Program-made: the position numbers and the translations under genes
Shown here: one piece after another, positions 29,182 through 38,860 of the stretch
Layout of the letters: every line of letters starts with the position of its first letter
How positions within the stretch are numbered: the stretch's first letter is position 1
Source of the DNA: Gammaproteobacteria bacterium
GTDB lineage: Bacteria > Pseudomonadota > Gammaproteobacteria > Arenicellales > UBA868
NCBI GenBank assembly: GCA_022451485.1
Contig: JAKUQS010000008.1
Coordinates: forward strand, 1 to 64,000
Length of the DNA stretch: 64,000 bases
Reading direction: 5' to 3'
Notes under the pieces: generated by a model
The model's input: the letters and a program-made list of their open reading frames with translations, nothing else
What the model was told of the DNA's origin: nothing
Databases searched by the model: none

Positions 29182-30714
29182 ATGCAGAGAATTATTGAGG
29201 AACTGGAACGTAAGCGAACCGCCGCTGAGGAGGGTGGTGGCCGAGCCCGTATCGAGGCGCAGCACGGGCGCGGTAAGTTGACAGCACGAGAACGGATCGA
29301 AGTGTTGTTGGACCCGGGCAGTTTCGAGGAGTGGGGTGTCTTCGTTGAACACCGATGTAATGATTTCTCAATGAGCGATAAGACTGTACCGGGTGACGGT
29401 GTAGTCACAGGTTTCGGTCACATCAATGGGCGTCTGGTTTTTGTTTTCAGCCAAGACTTCACCGTTTTTGGTGGATCTCTGTCCGAAACCCATGCCGAGA
29501 AAATCTGTCGTGTGATGGATCATGCGATGAAGGTGGGTGCCCCGGTGATCGGGTTAAACGATTCTGGTGGTGCCCGAATTCAAGAAGGCATTGCGTCATT
29601 GGCCGGCTATGCTGAAGTATTTCAGCGTAATGTATTGGCCTCCGGTGTGGTGCCCCAGATCTCAATGATTATGGGGCCATGTGCAGGTGGGGCGGTGTAT
29701 TCACCCGCGATCACTGATTTTATTTTCATGGTTCGCGATTCCTCGTATATGTTCGTGACAGGTCCTGATGTCGTTAAGACGGTGACTCATGAAACGGTGA
29801 CCCACGAGGAACTCGGGGGATCAGTCGTTCATACGAGTCGATCCGGTGTTTCGGACGGGGCGTTTGATAATGATGTCGACGCTCTGCTCATGTTGCGGCG
29901 GTTTGTCGATTATCTGCCGTTAAGTAACCGTGAAAAGCCACCGATGTGGGCCGTGACTGACCCAGTAGATCGGGCTGAGCATGGACTCGATAGTCTGGTG
30001 CCGGATAACCCCAATAAGGCTTATGACATGCATGAAGTGATCGGCAAAGTGGTGGATAACGCCGATTTCTTCGAACTTAAACCAGATTATGCCGCTAATA
30101 TCATTACCGGTTTTGCGCGTATGGCCGGTTCGACTATAGGGGTTGTGGCAAATCAACCGATGGTTTTGGCTGGGTGCCTGGATATCCAGTCGTCGGTCAA
30201 AGCGGCTCGATTTGTGCGATTTTGTGATGCATTCAATATACCGGTTGTAACTTTTGTTGATGTCCCGGGATTCTTGCCGGGTACTGCGCAGGAGCATGGT
30301 GGCATTATCCGGCACGGTGCAAAACTACTTTACGCTTATGCAGAGTGCACTGTTCCGAAGGTGACAGTCATTACGCGTAAAGCGTACGGCGGAGCTTACG
30401 ATGTGATGGCCTCGAAACACCTGCGTGGTGACGTTAACTTTGCTTGGCCAACGGCAGAGATTGCGGTGATGGGTTCAAAGGGTGCTGTCGAAATTATTTT
30501 TCGCCAGGATCTTGGTAATGAGGAGAAACTCGCGGAGAGAACGGAGGAATACAGTCAGAAATTTGCTAATCCCTTTGTTGCAGGGCACCGAGGGTTTATT
30601 GACGACGTCATTTTGCCGCACGATACGCGGCCTCGAGTTTGTCGTTCCCTAGAAATGCTCAAGAATAAAGAACTCACGAATCCATGGCGTAAACATGGCA
30701 ACCTACCGTTGTAG
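29182..30714 (+). CDS. pccB: Propionyl-CoA carboxylase, carboxyltransferase (beta) subunit
   Basis: A 510-residue carboxyltransferase of the PccB/AccD5 type. The N-terminal [20 protein letters not shown] is the family signature. [11 protein letters not shown] and [12 protein letters not shown] form the acyl-CoA site, and [20 protein letters not shown] the carboxyl-biotin site. It moves the carboxyl group from biotin to propionyl-CoA. The biotin-carrying alpha subunit is not next to it and not in the window, so it must be encoded elsewhere if the enzyme is complete. Confidence 0.94.
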   Translation: MQRIIEELERKRTAAEEGGGRARIEAQHGRGKLTARERIEVLLDPGSFEEWGVFVEHRCNDFSMSDKTVPGDGVVTGFGHINGRLVFVFSQDFTVFGGSLSETHAEKICRVMDHAMKVGAPVIGLNDSGGARIQEGIASLAGYAEVFQRNVLASGVVPQISMIMGPCAGGAVYSPAITDFIFMVRDSSYMFVTGPDVVKTVTHETVTHEELGGSVVHTSRSGVSDGAFDNDVDALLMLRRFVDYLPLSNREKPPMWAVTDPVDRAEHGLDSLVPDNPNKAYDMHEVIGKVVDNADFFELKPDYAANIITGFARMAGSTIGVVANQPMVLAGCLDIQSSVKAARFVRFCDAFNIPVVTFVDVPGFLPGTAQEHGGIIRHGAKLLYAYAECTVPKVTVITRKAYGGAYDVMASKHLRGDVNFAWPTAEIAVMGSKGAVEIIFRQDLGNEEKLAERTEEYSQKFANPFVAGHRGFIDDVILPHDTRPRVCRSLEMLKNKELTNPWRKHGNLPL

Positions 30715-30745
30715 GTCATTTTCTCCGGCGTTATAGACCGTATTG

Positions 30746-31381
30746 CTAAATCCGGCGACAGACCGTCACGCCATCCCGTATTGGTAGCATAACTTGCTCA
30801 ACGCGAGTGTCGGCAACCACATGGTCGTTAAAGCGAAGGATACCGTGGTCAGTGTCGGTAACTGGATCAAGCACACGGCCACTCCAAAGGGTGTTATCTG
30901 CAATGATCAGACCACCGGCCGGAATCATCGGCAAGACACGATCCCAGTAATCAACATAGCGTTTCTTATCGGCATCAAGGAACACCATGTCAAATGTTTG
31001 CCCTTGTACGGCCATTGACTCGATTGAACCTAGGGCATCGCCTAGGCAAAGGGTAATGCGATCTCCGTACGGGCTTTGGTTGAAGTAGCGTTGTGCTACT
31101 GCCGTCGCCACTGGATCAATGTCACAGGTCACAAGGCGCCCGTTATCAGGCAGGGCGGGCGCCATGCACAGCGCGGAATAGCCACTGAAAGTCCCGATTT
31201 CGAGCACGTTAGAAGCGCCGGAAATACTGACCAGAAGCCTCAGTAGAGCGCCCTCAACTGGACCCACCTGCATCTGCGGGTACTTCAGCGTTTTATGGGT
31301 TTCTACCCTGAGTTCCTGCAGGAGTTTGTCTTCAGGTTGGCAATGCCGTTGGACGTAGGTCTCGAGCTCATCGCTAAGCAT
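30746..31381 (-). CDS. Class I SAM-dependent O-methyltransferase (CCoAOMT/COMT family)
   Basis: A 211-residue methyltransferase. The SAM motif I is VLEIGTFSGYSALCMA and the acidic DAD is in MVFLDADKKRYVDYW, followed by LIIADNTLW. This is the caffeoyl-CoA/catechol O-methyltransferase pattern, with Asp and Asn metal ligands. The ATG at 31381 has a GAAAAGAGG sequence upstream and is preferred over an in-frame TTG at 31402. It follows the AOR gene on the same strand with a 62-bp gap. The substrate is unknown. Confidence 0.9.
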   Translation of the reverse strand: MLSDELETYVQRHCQPEDKLLQELRVETHKTLKYPQMQVGPVEGALLRLLVSISGASNVLEIGTFSGYSALCMAPALPDNGRLVTCDIDPVATAVAQRYFNQSPYGDRITLCLGDALGSIESMAVQGQTFDMVFLDADKKRYVDYWDRVLPMIPAGGLIIADNTLWSGRVLDPVTDTDHGILRFNDHVVADTRVEQVMLPIRDGVTVCRRI

Positions 31382-31443
31382 AGATAACCTCTTTTCAGCC
31401 AACTTGATCGCCCCTTTACTGATTGCGTTGCCGCCGCCCTGGA

Positions 31444-33144
31444 TCAGTGCGGTAAATATTGACGCACGTCAGGCCCGTGGATGCGCGCGACTTTATTCGT
31501 GGGGGCGACAGGTTCGTCATAAAAAAACGATGGCAACTCGTCATCTTCCACGGTGAATCCGGCAGCTGCGTTGAATTGATCCTCAAATTTCAGAACGTCA
31601 CTGCCGAGTTCAGTAAAGAATGACGGCGTCAGTTCGGTTCCTAATGCCTGGTTAATTGCGCTCATTACAAAATCAATTCGAGTATTGGTTACCGACCTGC
31701 CGAACATGCAAAGACCGAGCGAGTCGGCCGCAGCAGTCAGTACCTGGGCCTCCACGCTGGCAGCGACCATCTCTTCCATGGTCGAGTCTGTACAGTCCAT
31801 TGTGGGCACATTGCCGGCAGTGTGATCGGCACCTTGGGCAGTCACCATCATGGTAATACCAGTCACTTCTACGACACGAGGATCGTAGGCGCTGATAGCC
31901 TGTCGTTTGATGACTGGGACTCGAGCCACGTTGTAGTGGGCGCCAACATGGGCAGTACCACCCGCCCATACGCGACCGTTATCCGTCCCCTTGGCAATTT
32001 CTTCAAGGGTGCTGCGCATAAAATCGACGTCGCCAAATTGGCCGAGACCCGCTTCCATAAGGACGCCGATCATGGCGCCAGTTTCGATGGTATCAATCCC
32101 AAGATCGTTGGCAATAAAATTCATGTGTGCCAAGTCATCAGGGTTGTCTAGACCACAGTTAGTTCCCATCAGGCCAAGCGTCTCATATTCGATGGGTGAG
32201 GCAATTTCCTTACCGTCGGCATCGACATAGACGTTGCTGCACTCGATTGTGCACCCGGGCATACAAGCGTGCGTTGTTTCTCCACCGCGCTCAAGATTCT
32301 GTTGGCGAATATATTCGCCGCCCATTGTCATCGTTCCTTCTTCTGTATTGACGAGTTGGCCCGCGCTGAAGTTCCGAACGGGAATGCCGCCCATATGATT
32401 CTGTACGTCAGCCATGAATGCTGTACCGAGATTACGCATGGTATGCACCGGATCTTGTTCATCGAGCAGTGAGTTGTATTGTTTAACTGAGCCCATGAAT
32501 TTCTTGCGATCATGCAATTTTGGCATCTTGTTCAACTCAATAACGATTGCTTTGACTTTTTTGCTGCCCATGACTGCCCCAACGGCGCCTCGCGCGGCCA
32601 GTCTAGAAGGACGCAGGTCAACATCACTGAAAGAAATGCCAGCTAGCAGTCCCTGATATTCACCAACGGGACCACACAGTGCAAGGCTGATCTTTTTCCC
32701 ATAGTGCTGATGGAGCTTTGCAGCAGTTTCGAAATTACCCATACCAAGATATCCATCAGCCGAATCAAAACGGATAGAACCATCTTTGGCGATGTGAATG
32801 ATGCTCCAGTCTTCACACGTACCGTTGAGGGTTAGTCCGGCAAGATGTAGTTGACCTAGCGCGAATCCAAACGTTCCACCGGTATTGGCCTCTTTAATAC
32901 CCCCAGTCAATGGACTCTTACAACCGACGCTGGTGCGGTTGGCATTCGAAAAATTTGTGCCAGCGAATGGTCCGGCAGAGAAAATTAAAGGATTCTCTGG
33001 TGACAAGGGGTCAACTGTTGCTTTGCCTGAATCCAGTAAGGTTTTGGCAATCAGGTAGCGGCCGCTTCGCGCGATCGCTTCGCCTTCCAGTTCTGTTCGA
33101 ACGATGGTCGAAGTGTTCAGATCGATATCAAGAAAAGAGCGCAT
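31444..33144 (-). CDS. Aldehyde:ferredoxin oxidoreductase (AOR) family protein
   Basis: A 566-residue molybdo- or tungsto-bis-pyranopterin oxidoreductase of the AOR family. It covers both the N-terminal domain (LIFSAGPFAGTNFSNANRTSVG and CGPVGEYQGLLA segments) and the FeS/cofactor-binding C-terminal domains. Probable 4Fe-4S cysteines are Cys294, Cys298, Cys302 and Cys479. The spacing of the first three is CX3CX3C, not the CX2CX3C of classical AORs and of the second AOR in this window. No C-terminal MoaD domain is present. It probably oxidises an aldehyde (or the reverse) with ferredoxin-like partners; the substrate is unknown. A GGAAT lies upstream of the ATG. Confidence 0.85.
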   Translation of the reverse strand: MRSFLDIDLNTSTIVRTELEGEAIARSGRYLIAKTLLDSGKATVDPLSPENPLIFSAGPFAGTNFSNANRTSVGCKSPLTGGIKEANTGGTFGFALGQLHLAGLTLNGTCEDWSIIHIAKDGSIRFDSADGYLGMGNFETAAKLHQHYGKKISLALCGPVGEYQGLLAGISFSDVDLRPSRLAARGAVGAVMGSKKVKAIVIELNKMPKLHDRKKFMGSVKQYNSLLDEQDPVHTMRNLGTAFMADVQNHMGGIPVRNFSAGQLVNTEEGTMTMGGEYIRQQNLERGGETTHACMPGCTIECSNVYVDADGKEIASPIEYETLGLMGTNCGLDNPDDLAHMNFIANDLGIDTIETGAMIGVLMEAGLGQFGDVDFMRSTLEEIAKGTDNGRVWAGGTAHVGAHYNVARVPVIKRQAISAYDPRVVEVTGITMMVTAQGADHTAGNVPTMDCTDSTMEEMVAASVEAQVLTAAADSLGLCMFGRSVTNTRIDFVMSAINQALGTELTPSFFTELGSDVLKFEDQFNAAAGFTVEDDELPSFFYDEPVAPTNKVARIHGPDVRQYLPH

Positions 33145-33286
33145 AATGTCGTAATTCCTATTATTGGCCGGTCGTTATGGTGCTTGGGGGTGAGTGTAGT
33201 CGATACTAGACGCGAGATCGAAGATGCCTGACCCAGCAAATGCTGCTAAAGGGACTGGCGAGACTTTTCGATGATTTATCAATGAT

Positions 33287-34132
33287 ATGACGCGAGACCA
33301 CAAAGAACTCATATCCAGGGAACAGGTAGAAGCCTTCCGCAAAGATGGTGTGATTGTCGTTCGCCAGGCGATTGATCGTGCAGGGGTGATCGCTCTTCGC
33401 AATGCTATCGAACGGGATATCCAGCGGCCTGGGCCGTTTGTACACAGTTATACGCCGCAAGATGGTCGTGGCCGCTTTTACGGCAACTTGCGGACATGGG
33501 AAACTGACTCGGCATTTCGGCATTTTTGTTTTGAGTCGTCACTGCCTGCGATGACTGCCAGTTTGTTGGAAACAGACCGCGTAAATTTGTTGTATGACCA
33601 GTTGTTTGTTAAAGAGCCGGCCACCCAAAATTCAACCCGCTGGCACAACGATCAGCCCTATTGGGCCGTGCGTGGTTGGCAAGTAATGTCGTTCTGGATT
33701 GCGCTTGATCCAGTGACGCTAAAAAGTGGCGCGCTTGAATTTATTCGAGGGTCGCATCGTTGGGCACGTTGGTTTCAGCCGCAGGCATTTGGAGAGACTG
33801 AGGGGTTCGATGATTACGATGACAACCCGAATTATGAATTGACACCTGATATAGAAAATGATCGCAGCGATTACGATATTGTGAGTTGGGAGTTAGCGCC
33901 GGGTGATGTTTATGCATTTCACGCCTTAACCTTGCATAGTGCAGGTGGTAACTTGATGGAGCGAGTGCGTCGCCGCGGTTATGCTGTTCGCTATACCGGG
34001 GATGACGCTGTTTATGACACTCGACCTGGCACACATGTCGATTTGAGGTCGGATAACCATATCGATGGTCAGCGTTTAGATAGCGATCGGTTCCCTTTGG
34101 TGTGGCCGCATTCCAGCAGATTAGATGATTGA
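33287..34132 (+). CDS. Phytanoyl-CoA dioxygenase (PhyH) family protein
   Basis: A 281-residue Fe(II)/2-oxoglutarate dioxygenase. The HxD pair is in TRWHNDQPYW, and the distal His and 2-oxoglutarate-binding Arg are near ALTLHSAGGN and RRGYAVRY. Residues LEFIRGSHRWARWF complete the typical PhyH core. Such proteins hydroxylate small molecules. It is transcribed alone, divergent from the AOR gene and convergent with an AMP-ligase gene. No strong ribosome binding site is visible. Confidence 0.87.
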   Translation: MTRDHKELISREQVEAFRKDGVIVVRQAIDRAGVIALRNAIERDIQRPGPFVHSYTPQDGRGRFYGNLRTWETDSAFRHFCFESSLPAMTASLLETDRVNLLYDQLFVKEPATQNSTRWHNDQPYWAVRGWQVMSFWIALDPVTLKSGALEFIRGSHRWARWFQPQAFGETEGFDDYDDNPNYELTPDIENDRSDYDIVSWELAPGDVYAFHALTLHSAGGNLMERVRRRGYAVRYTGDDAVYDTRPGTHVDLRSDNHIDGQRLDSDRFPLVWPHSSRLDD

Positions 34133-34170
34133 CGGGATTCAAACACCGCTGTCTGACTGTTAGTCGTACG

Positions 34171-35790
34171 TTACTTTTGTGCGGCACGCTCGCGCAGGAC
34201 GAATTTCTGTATCTTGCCGGTTGAGGTTTTGGGTAACGGACCAAAGACAATTCTTTTAGGGCTCTTGAAGTGAGCCATGTGGTCTCGACAAAAGGCAATA
34301 ATTTCACTGGCGTCAGCCGTAACACCCTCACGTAGCGTGACAAAAGCACAAGGTGTTTCACCCCATTTCGTATCAGGACAAGCGACGACGGCGGCTTCCA
34401 GAATCTTGGGGTGCCGGTACAGGGTTTCTTCAACCTCTAGACTCGAGATATTTTCGCCTCCGGAAATAATAATGTCCTTGGAACGGTCACGAACCTCGAT
34501 ATAGTTATCCGAATGTTGGGTTGCGAGGTCGCCCGTATGAAGCCATCCTCCGGCAAAGACTTCATTAGTCGCAGTTGCATTCTTGAGGTACCCCTTCATG
34601 ACGGTGTTGCCTCGTATCATTATTTCCCCCATGGTCTGTCCATTCCGGGCGACGTCTTGCATGCTGTCCGGGTCCTTCACGCTTGCATCCTCGAGCGTAA
34701 AGTTGTGCACGCCTTGGCGGGCAATGCGTGCCGAGCGTTGATTCAACTCCAAGGTTGACCAGTCATCCTGCGGCAGGCAAACGGTGGCCGGTCCATAGGT
34801 CTCTGTCAGTCCGTAGAGATGGACCACATTAAACCCCGCGGCTTCCATCGCTTCGATCACGGCGGAGGGCGGGGCAGCACCGCCGGTCGCGATTTCAACC
34901 GTTTGGCTAAATACAGATCGATCATCGTGCGGCGCGTTGGCCAGCGCTGTTAGCACAACTGGGGCACCGCACATGTGGGTCACCGAGTGTTCCGCAATGG
35001 CCTGGTAAATTGGTTTGGGCTCTACTTTGCGCAGACAGACATGTGTTGCCATGGCTGCGGTTACCCCCCAGGTGAAGGTCCAGCCATCGCAATGGAACAT
35101 CGGTAAGGTCCATAAGTAGATAGAGTCTCGCCTTACGTCCATGTTAGTCATGTTCGCAATGGCATTAAGGTAGGCACCGCGGTGATGGTAAACACAACCT
35201 TTTGGGTTGCCAGTTGTGCCAGAGGTATAGAGTAGAGACAGTGCCTGCCACTCACTAGTCGGCTGGGTGGCGCTGAAATGATCTGACCCTTCAGTCAGAA
35301 AGCTTTCATAGTCGAGATTGCCAATCAGGTCGCCCTCGTTTGCAAGGGGGTCATCGATGTCAATAACCAGGATATCCCGCTCCAACCTGGCCAGTGCAGC
35401 ACTGATGGTCGAGGAGAAAGCGCGGTCGGTCAGAAGCACTTTGGCTTCACCATGGTCTAGTATGAAGGCCAGTGTGTCGGCGTCGAGGCGGATGTTAAGT
35501 GAGTTGAGTATTGCCCCGATCATCGGTACGCCGTTGTGGGCTTCTAGCATCTCCGGCGTGTTGGCGCCCATGATGGCAACGCAGTCACCGGCTCGTATTC
35601 CCCGAGCAGATAGCGCCGATGCCAGCCTGCAAGAGCGCTGCCAGAATTCCAGATAACTGTAGCGGCGTGTGCCGTGGATAATGGCTGTTTTGTCTGGACA
35701 GATACTGGCAGCACGTTTAAGAAAGCTCACCGGCGACAACGGAACATAGTTGGCAGGGTTCGGCTCAAGATTGGTCTCAAAAATCGACAT
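34171..35790 (-). CDS. Acyl-CoA ligase, AMP-dependent (DmdB-like)
   Basis: A 539-residue ANL-superfamily ligase. The P-loop is [17 protein letters not shown], the A5 motif HLYGLTETYGPATV, and the C-terminal lysine is in PKTSTGKIQKFVLRERA. The strand TLPMFHCDGWTF and the GGWLHTGDLA region resemble medium-chain and methylmercaptopropionyl-CoA ligases. The natural acid is unknown. It follows the gamma-carbonic anhydrase gene on the same strand by 45 bp. Confidence 0.88.
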   Translation of the reverse strand: MSIFETNLEPNPANYVPLSPVSFLKRAASICPDKTAIIHGTRRYSYLEFWQRSCRLASALSARGIRAGDCVAIMGANTPEMLEAHNGVPMIGAILNSLNIRLDADTLAFILDHGEAKVLLTDRAFSSTISAALARLERDILVIDIDDPLANEGDLIGNLDYESFLTEGSDHFSATQPTSEWQALSLLYTSGTTGNPKGCVYHHRGAYLNAIANMTNMDVRRDSIYLWTLPMFHCDGWTFTWGVTAAMATHVCLRKVEPKPIYQAIAEHSVTHMCGAPVVLTALANAPHDDRSVFSQTVEIATGGAAPPSAVIEAMEAAGFNVVHLYGLTETYGPATVCLPQDDWSTLELNQRSARIARQGVHNFTLEDASVKDPDSMQDVARNGQTMGEIMIRGNTVMKGYLKNATATNEVFAGGWLHTGDLATQHSDNYIEVRDRSKDIIISGGENISSLEVEETLYRHPKILEAAVVACPDTKWGETPCAFVTLREGVTADASEIIAFCRDHMAHFKSPKRIVFGPLPKTSTGKIQKFVLRERAAQK

Positions 35791-35835
35791 GTTGCGTTAG
35801 GTCATAGTTAAAGGGGGCGTTATTAAGGTGAGCGA

Positions 35836-36369
35836 TTAATCGCCACCGGGTGACGAGGGTTTCAGGTTTGCTTTGTAATAACGCGTATTGTCCACATAGT
35901 GGTCGGTCGCTCTCCGAATTGCTGCGATATCTTCATCGGTGAGAGGCCGCACAACCCGCGCCGGTGATCCTAATATTAAAGATCGGCCAGGGAATTCCTT
36001 ACCTTCGGTGACCAGGCTGTTTGCTCCAACCAATGACTCTTCCCCAATCCGGGCGTGATCAAGAATGATGGCACCAATGCCAATCAAACATCCGCGTTCA
36101 ATTGTGCAACCATGAATCATGGTGCTATGACCAATAGTGACATCTTCTCCAATGGTGGTGGGAATGCCAGGATCGACGTGAATTACAGTCGCATCCTGTA
36201 CGTTGCTTCTTGCTCCGATTCGAATAACATCATTGTCACCTCGCAATATGGCCCCAAACCAAATGCTTGCTTCTGGACCGATCTCAACTGATCCAATGAT
36301 GGTGGCGTTATCTGCCACATAAGCGCTGTCATCAATACGTGGAATCCGATCGCCCAGCGTGTAGATCAT
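35836..36369 (-). CDS. Gamma-carbonic-anhydrase-fold protein (YrdA/PaaY/CaiE type)
   Basis: A 177-residue left-handed parallel beta-helix protein built from hexapeptide repeats. The metal-site histidines are in TVIHVDPG (near residue 65) and GHSTMIHGCT (near 85-90). Family members include carbonic anhydrases and thioesterase-like proteins of acyl-CoA catabolism. It has a clear AGGAGA just before the ATG and sits between sohB and the acyl-CoA ligase gene. A role in CoA metabolism is plausible but not proven. Confidence 0.88.
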   Translation of the reverse strand: MIYTLGDRIPRIDDSAYVADNATIIGSVEIGPEASIWFGAILRGDNDVIRIGARSNVQDATVIHVDPGIPTTIGEDVTIGHSTMIHGCTIERGCLIGIGAIILDHARIGEESLVGANSLVTEGKEFPGRSLILGSPARVVRPLTDEDIAAIRRATDHYVDNTRYYKANLKPSSPGGD

Positions 36370-36390
36370 GCAGTCTCTCCTAAGATGGAA

Positions 36391-37428
36391 TTAGGTCAGG
36401 TTCGGTATCCGGTCGTTATCGTTTAGCGATAGGCCACGGCGTCCAAATTTTCCAAACATCGTCGTGATACGTTCAAGCAGCTTTTGTTTTACGCTGTAGT
36501 GAAGTTCAAAAATGTCAGCGTTGTCTCGTTCGTTAAGCAGGTAGTCATCACTCGTACCAAGTGCATCCACTAAATTGAGCTCGTGTGCGCGTTTTCCCAG
36601 CCAGTATTCTCCTGTCGCAATCTCGCTGAGTTCAACGACGGGTCGTTGTTGCTTGACGAAGTCTTTGAAGAGGGCGTGTGTGTCTTCTACCTCCTGCTTC
36701 AGTTTTTCCCGAGCTTTGTCGGTTGATTCACCAAACATGGTGATTGTCCGCTTAAATTCACCAGCCGTCACCTGTTCGAAATCGACATCATGTTTTTTCA
36801 GCAAACGATGAAAGTTCGGAATTTGTGTAATGACACCGATCGAACCAATGATGGAAAACGGAGCCGCGATAATTTTGTCAGCAACGCAGGCCATTAAGTA
36901 CCCACCGCTTGCGGCTACTTTGTCGACTGCTACCGTCAAGGGAATATTCCGGTCCTTGATGCGAGTCAACTGTGAGGCCGCAAGTCCATAGGCGTGGACA
37001 AGGCCACCACCACTTTCAAGACGAATCACGACTTCGTCGTGCGTTGTCGCCACAGTGAGTAATGCCGTGATTTCCTCACGAAGCGTACTAACTTCGCTGC
37101 CCCGAATATCCCCATCAAAATCAAGCACAAAAAGTCGCTTGCGCTTAGGTTCATCGCCACGTTTGAGTGCTTTTTCCTTTGCTTTGTTGGATTTCTTGTC
37201 TGCTTTGCGCCGAGCCTTTAACTCGGGTTTAGACAGCATGGCGTGATCTAGCGTATCACTCATATCACGATAGTGATCATTAATATTCTTGACCTCAATG
37301 CCCTCTGCCGGGGACTGCCGTTGGCGAATTGCCGCAGCTAGAATAAAGCTTACTATTGCGACAATGGCTACGGTCAGAGTGACCGTTTTTGCGAGAAATA
37401 GCCCATACTGACTAAGAAACTCCATCAT
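36391..37428 (-). CDS. sohB: Protease SohB, membrane-anchored S49 peptidase
   Basis: A 345-residue serine protease of the signal peptide peptidase A family. One N-terminal transmembrane segment (about residues 10-33) is followed by a basic, lysine-rich cytoplasmic-side linker, then the S49 domain with VRLESGGGLVHAYGLA and the Ser in VAASGGYLMACVADKI. The length and lysine linker match SohB rather than SppA. It is probably in an operon with the DadA-like gene upstream. Confidence 0.93.
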   Translation of the reverse strand: MMEFLSQYGLFLAKTVTLTVAIVAIVSFILAAAIRQRQSPAEGIEVKNINDHYRDMSDTLDHAMLSKPELKARRKADKKSNKAKEKALKRGDEPKRKRLFVLDFDGDIRGSEVSTLREEITALLTVATTHDEVVIRLESGGGLVHAYGLAASQLTRIKDRNIPLTVAVDKVAASGGYLMACVADKIIAAPFSIIGSIGVITQIPNFHRLLKKHDVDFEQVTAGEFKRTITMFGESTDKAREKLKQEVEDTHALFKDFVKQQRPVVELSEIATGEYWLGKRAHELNLVDALGTSDDYLLNERDNADIFELHYSVKQKLLERITTMFGKFGRRGLSLNDNDRIPNLT

Positions 37429-37475
37429 GTTCTACCGTTCCGAAAAAACGACAGTTTACCTTGAGCGACAGACAG

Positions 37476-38723
37476 TCAGCGAAATCGAGCACCGTCAAAC
37501 GGCGTGAGATCGACAGATGGGGGCGCACCCGTTGCAATCTCACTTACCAACCGACCGGTGATCGCCCCTAGTGTGAGGCCCAGGTGGTGGTGTCCAAAGG
37601 CAAAAATAACGTTGCGCAAATGCCGCGAGCGGCCAATCACCGGTAGGCTGTCGGGCAGGGTAGGGCGGAACCCGAGCCAGGTATCAGATGATCGTCCAAG
37701 CGTGGGAAGCGCCAGTCGTGCCTGGCCTTCAATATAGTGAAGGCGTTCTGGATTGGATGGTGCGTTGAGTCCAGCGAGTTCGACGGTGCCTGCGGCTCGA
37801 AGGCCATGGGCCATGGGTACCAAGAAGAATCCGGCATCAGGTAGCGCGATAACGTGACTGATCATCTGGCCGTCATCAGGGAAAAGCACGTGGTACCCGC
37901 GTTCGGTATCTAATGGCAGTGACTCGATGGTGTCGCCAAGAAAATGGCCTGACCAGGCGCCTGCCGCAATCACGACTTGACTTGCGGTGTAACTTGTCTG
38001 CTCTCCAGACACCTTCAACTGGTCTTTCGAGTCGTGTTCGATTCGATGCAGACTGTCGCAAATCAATGTGCCGCCGTCGCGACAGAATTGCTCTACCATT
38101 TGCTGCGTCATTTGTTGTGGCTCGATCACGTGAAAACCCTGACTGTAGACATAGCCATGTGGAAAACGACCGGCAAGCGCTGGCTCCAGTTCGCCGATCT
38201 CACCCTGATCGAGTTCGACCAGATCGTTACCCAGTAGTTGTTGACGAAGTTGTCGGTTGGTCTGATCGTTTTGGTAACTAAGTGCACTGGAATAAACAGA
38301 TAGGAAGCCCTGTCGTGCCAGCAGATGCTCGGCGCGGGCAGCTCGGAATAATTCCAGTGCTTCATCTTCCGCGTGTCTCAGCAAACTGGCGAGCGCCTGC
38401 GAGATTGCACGGGAGTGGTGCGGCTGACAGTAGCGCAGAAATTGCCATAACCAAGGAATCATCTTGGGAAGGTAAGACCACGAAACAGCAAGTGGTTGAC
38501 GTCGTCCCAAGAGCAGTCTGGGTAGGTGGCGCAAGAGCTGCGGTTGATTGATCGGAATGCAACCAAAGCGGGCGATGGTGCATGCATTGCCATAGGTCGT
38601 CCCCGAGCCTGGTGTGTCGCGCTCGATCAAAATGACCTGAGCACCAGTGCGCTGTAGGTGCAGGGCGCAGGAGGCGCCGACCATACCGGCGCCGATAACG
38701 ACAATAGGGGCTGGGTTTTCCAT
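37476..38723 (-). CDS. FAD-dependent oxidoreductase, D-amino-acid dehydrogenase-like
   Basis: A 415-residue flavoprotein of the DAO/DadA family. The dinucleotide motif GAGMVGASCALHL is at residues 12-24 and the substrate-domain signature GTTYGNACTIA follows. The C-terminal GHHHLGLTLGAITGRLV is the second FAD contact, as in DadA. It probably oxidises a D-amino acid or another amine to the imino acid, passing electrons to the respiratory chain. It is the first gene of a minus-strand run (this gene, sohB, gamma-CA, ligase). Confidence 0.87.
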   Translation of the reverse strand: MENPAPIVVIGAGMVGASCALHLQRTGAQVILIERDTPGSGTTYGNACTIARFGCIPINQPQLLRHLPRLLLGRRQPLAVSWSYLPKMIPWLWQFLRYCQPHHSRAISQALASLLRHAEDEALELFRAARAEHLLARQGFLSVYSSALSYQNDQTNRQLRQQLLGNDLVELDQGEIGELEPALAGRFPHGYVYSQGFHVIEPQQMTQQMVEQFCRDGGTLICDSLHRIEHDSKDQLKVSGEQTSYTASQVVIAAGAWSGHFLGDTIESLPLDTERGYHVLFPDDGQMISHVIALPDAGFFLVPMAHGLRAAGTVELAGLNAPSNPERLHYIEGQARLALPTLGRSSDTWLGFRPTLPDSLPVIGRSRHLRNVIFAFGHHHLGLTLGAITGRLVSEIATGAPPSVDLTPFDGARFR

Positions 38724-38824
38724 CTAAGAGGTCAGTGGTGTGTTGTAAACGAGCGTAGGGGCAAAGTATACGTCCACGGGGTGCGTAAGTTGGGTACCGT
38801 GGCGCCTGGCATAGAGCGGTTGGC

Positions 38825-38830
38825 TATAAT
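38825..38830 (+). promoter_or_regulatory. Candidate -10 element upstream of the AOR-MoaD gene
   Basis: A consensus TATAAT lies 30 nt before the start of the AOR-MoaD gene, in a 137-bp divergent spacer. No good -35 box is seen at 16-18 nt upstream. It is a plausible start point for the 13-kb plus-strand cluster, but it rests on one 6-nt match. Confidence 0.35.
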
Positions 38831-38860
38831 CACACCATCTGGCTACTGGCGTGACGGTTT

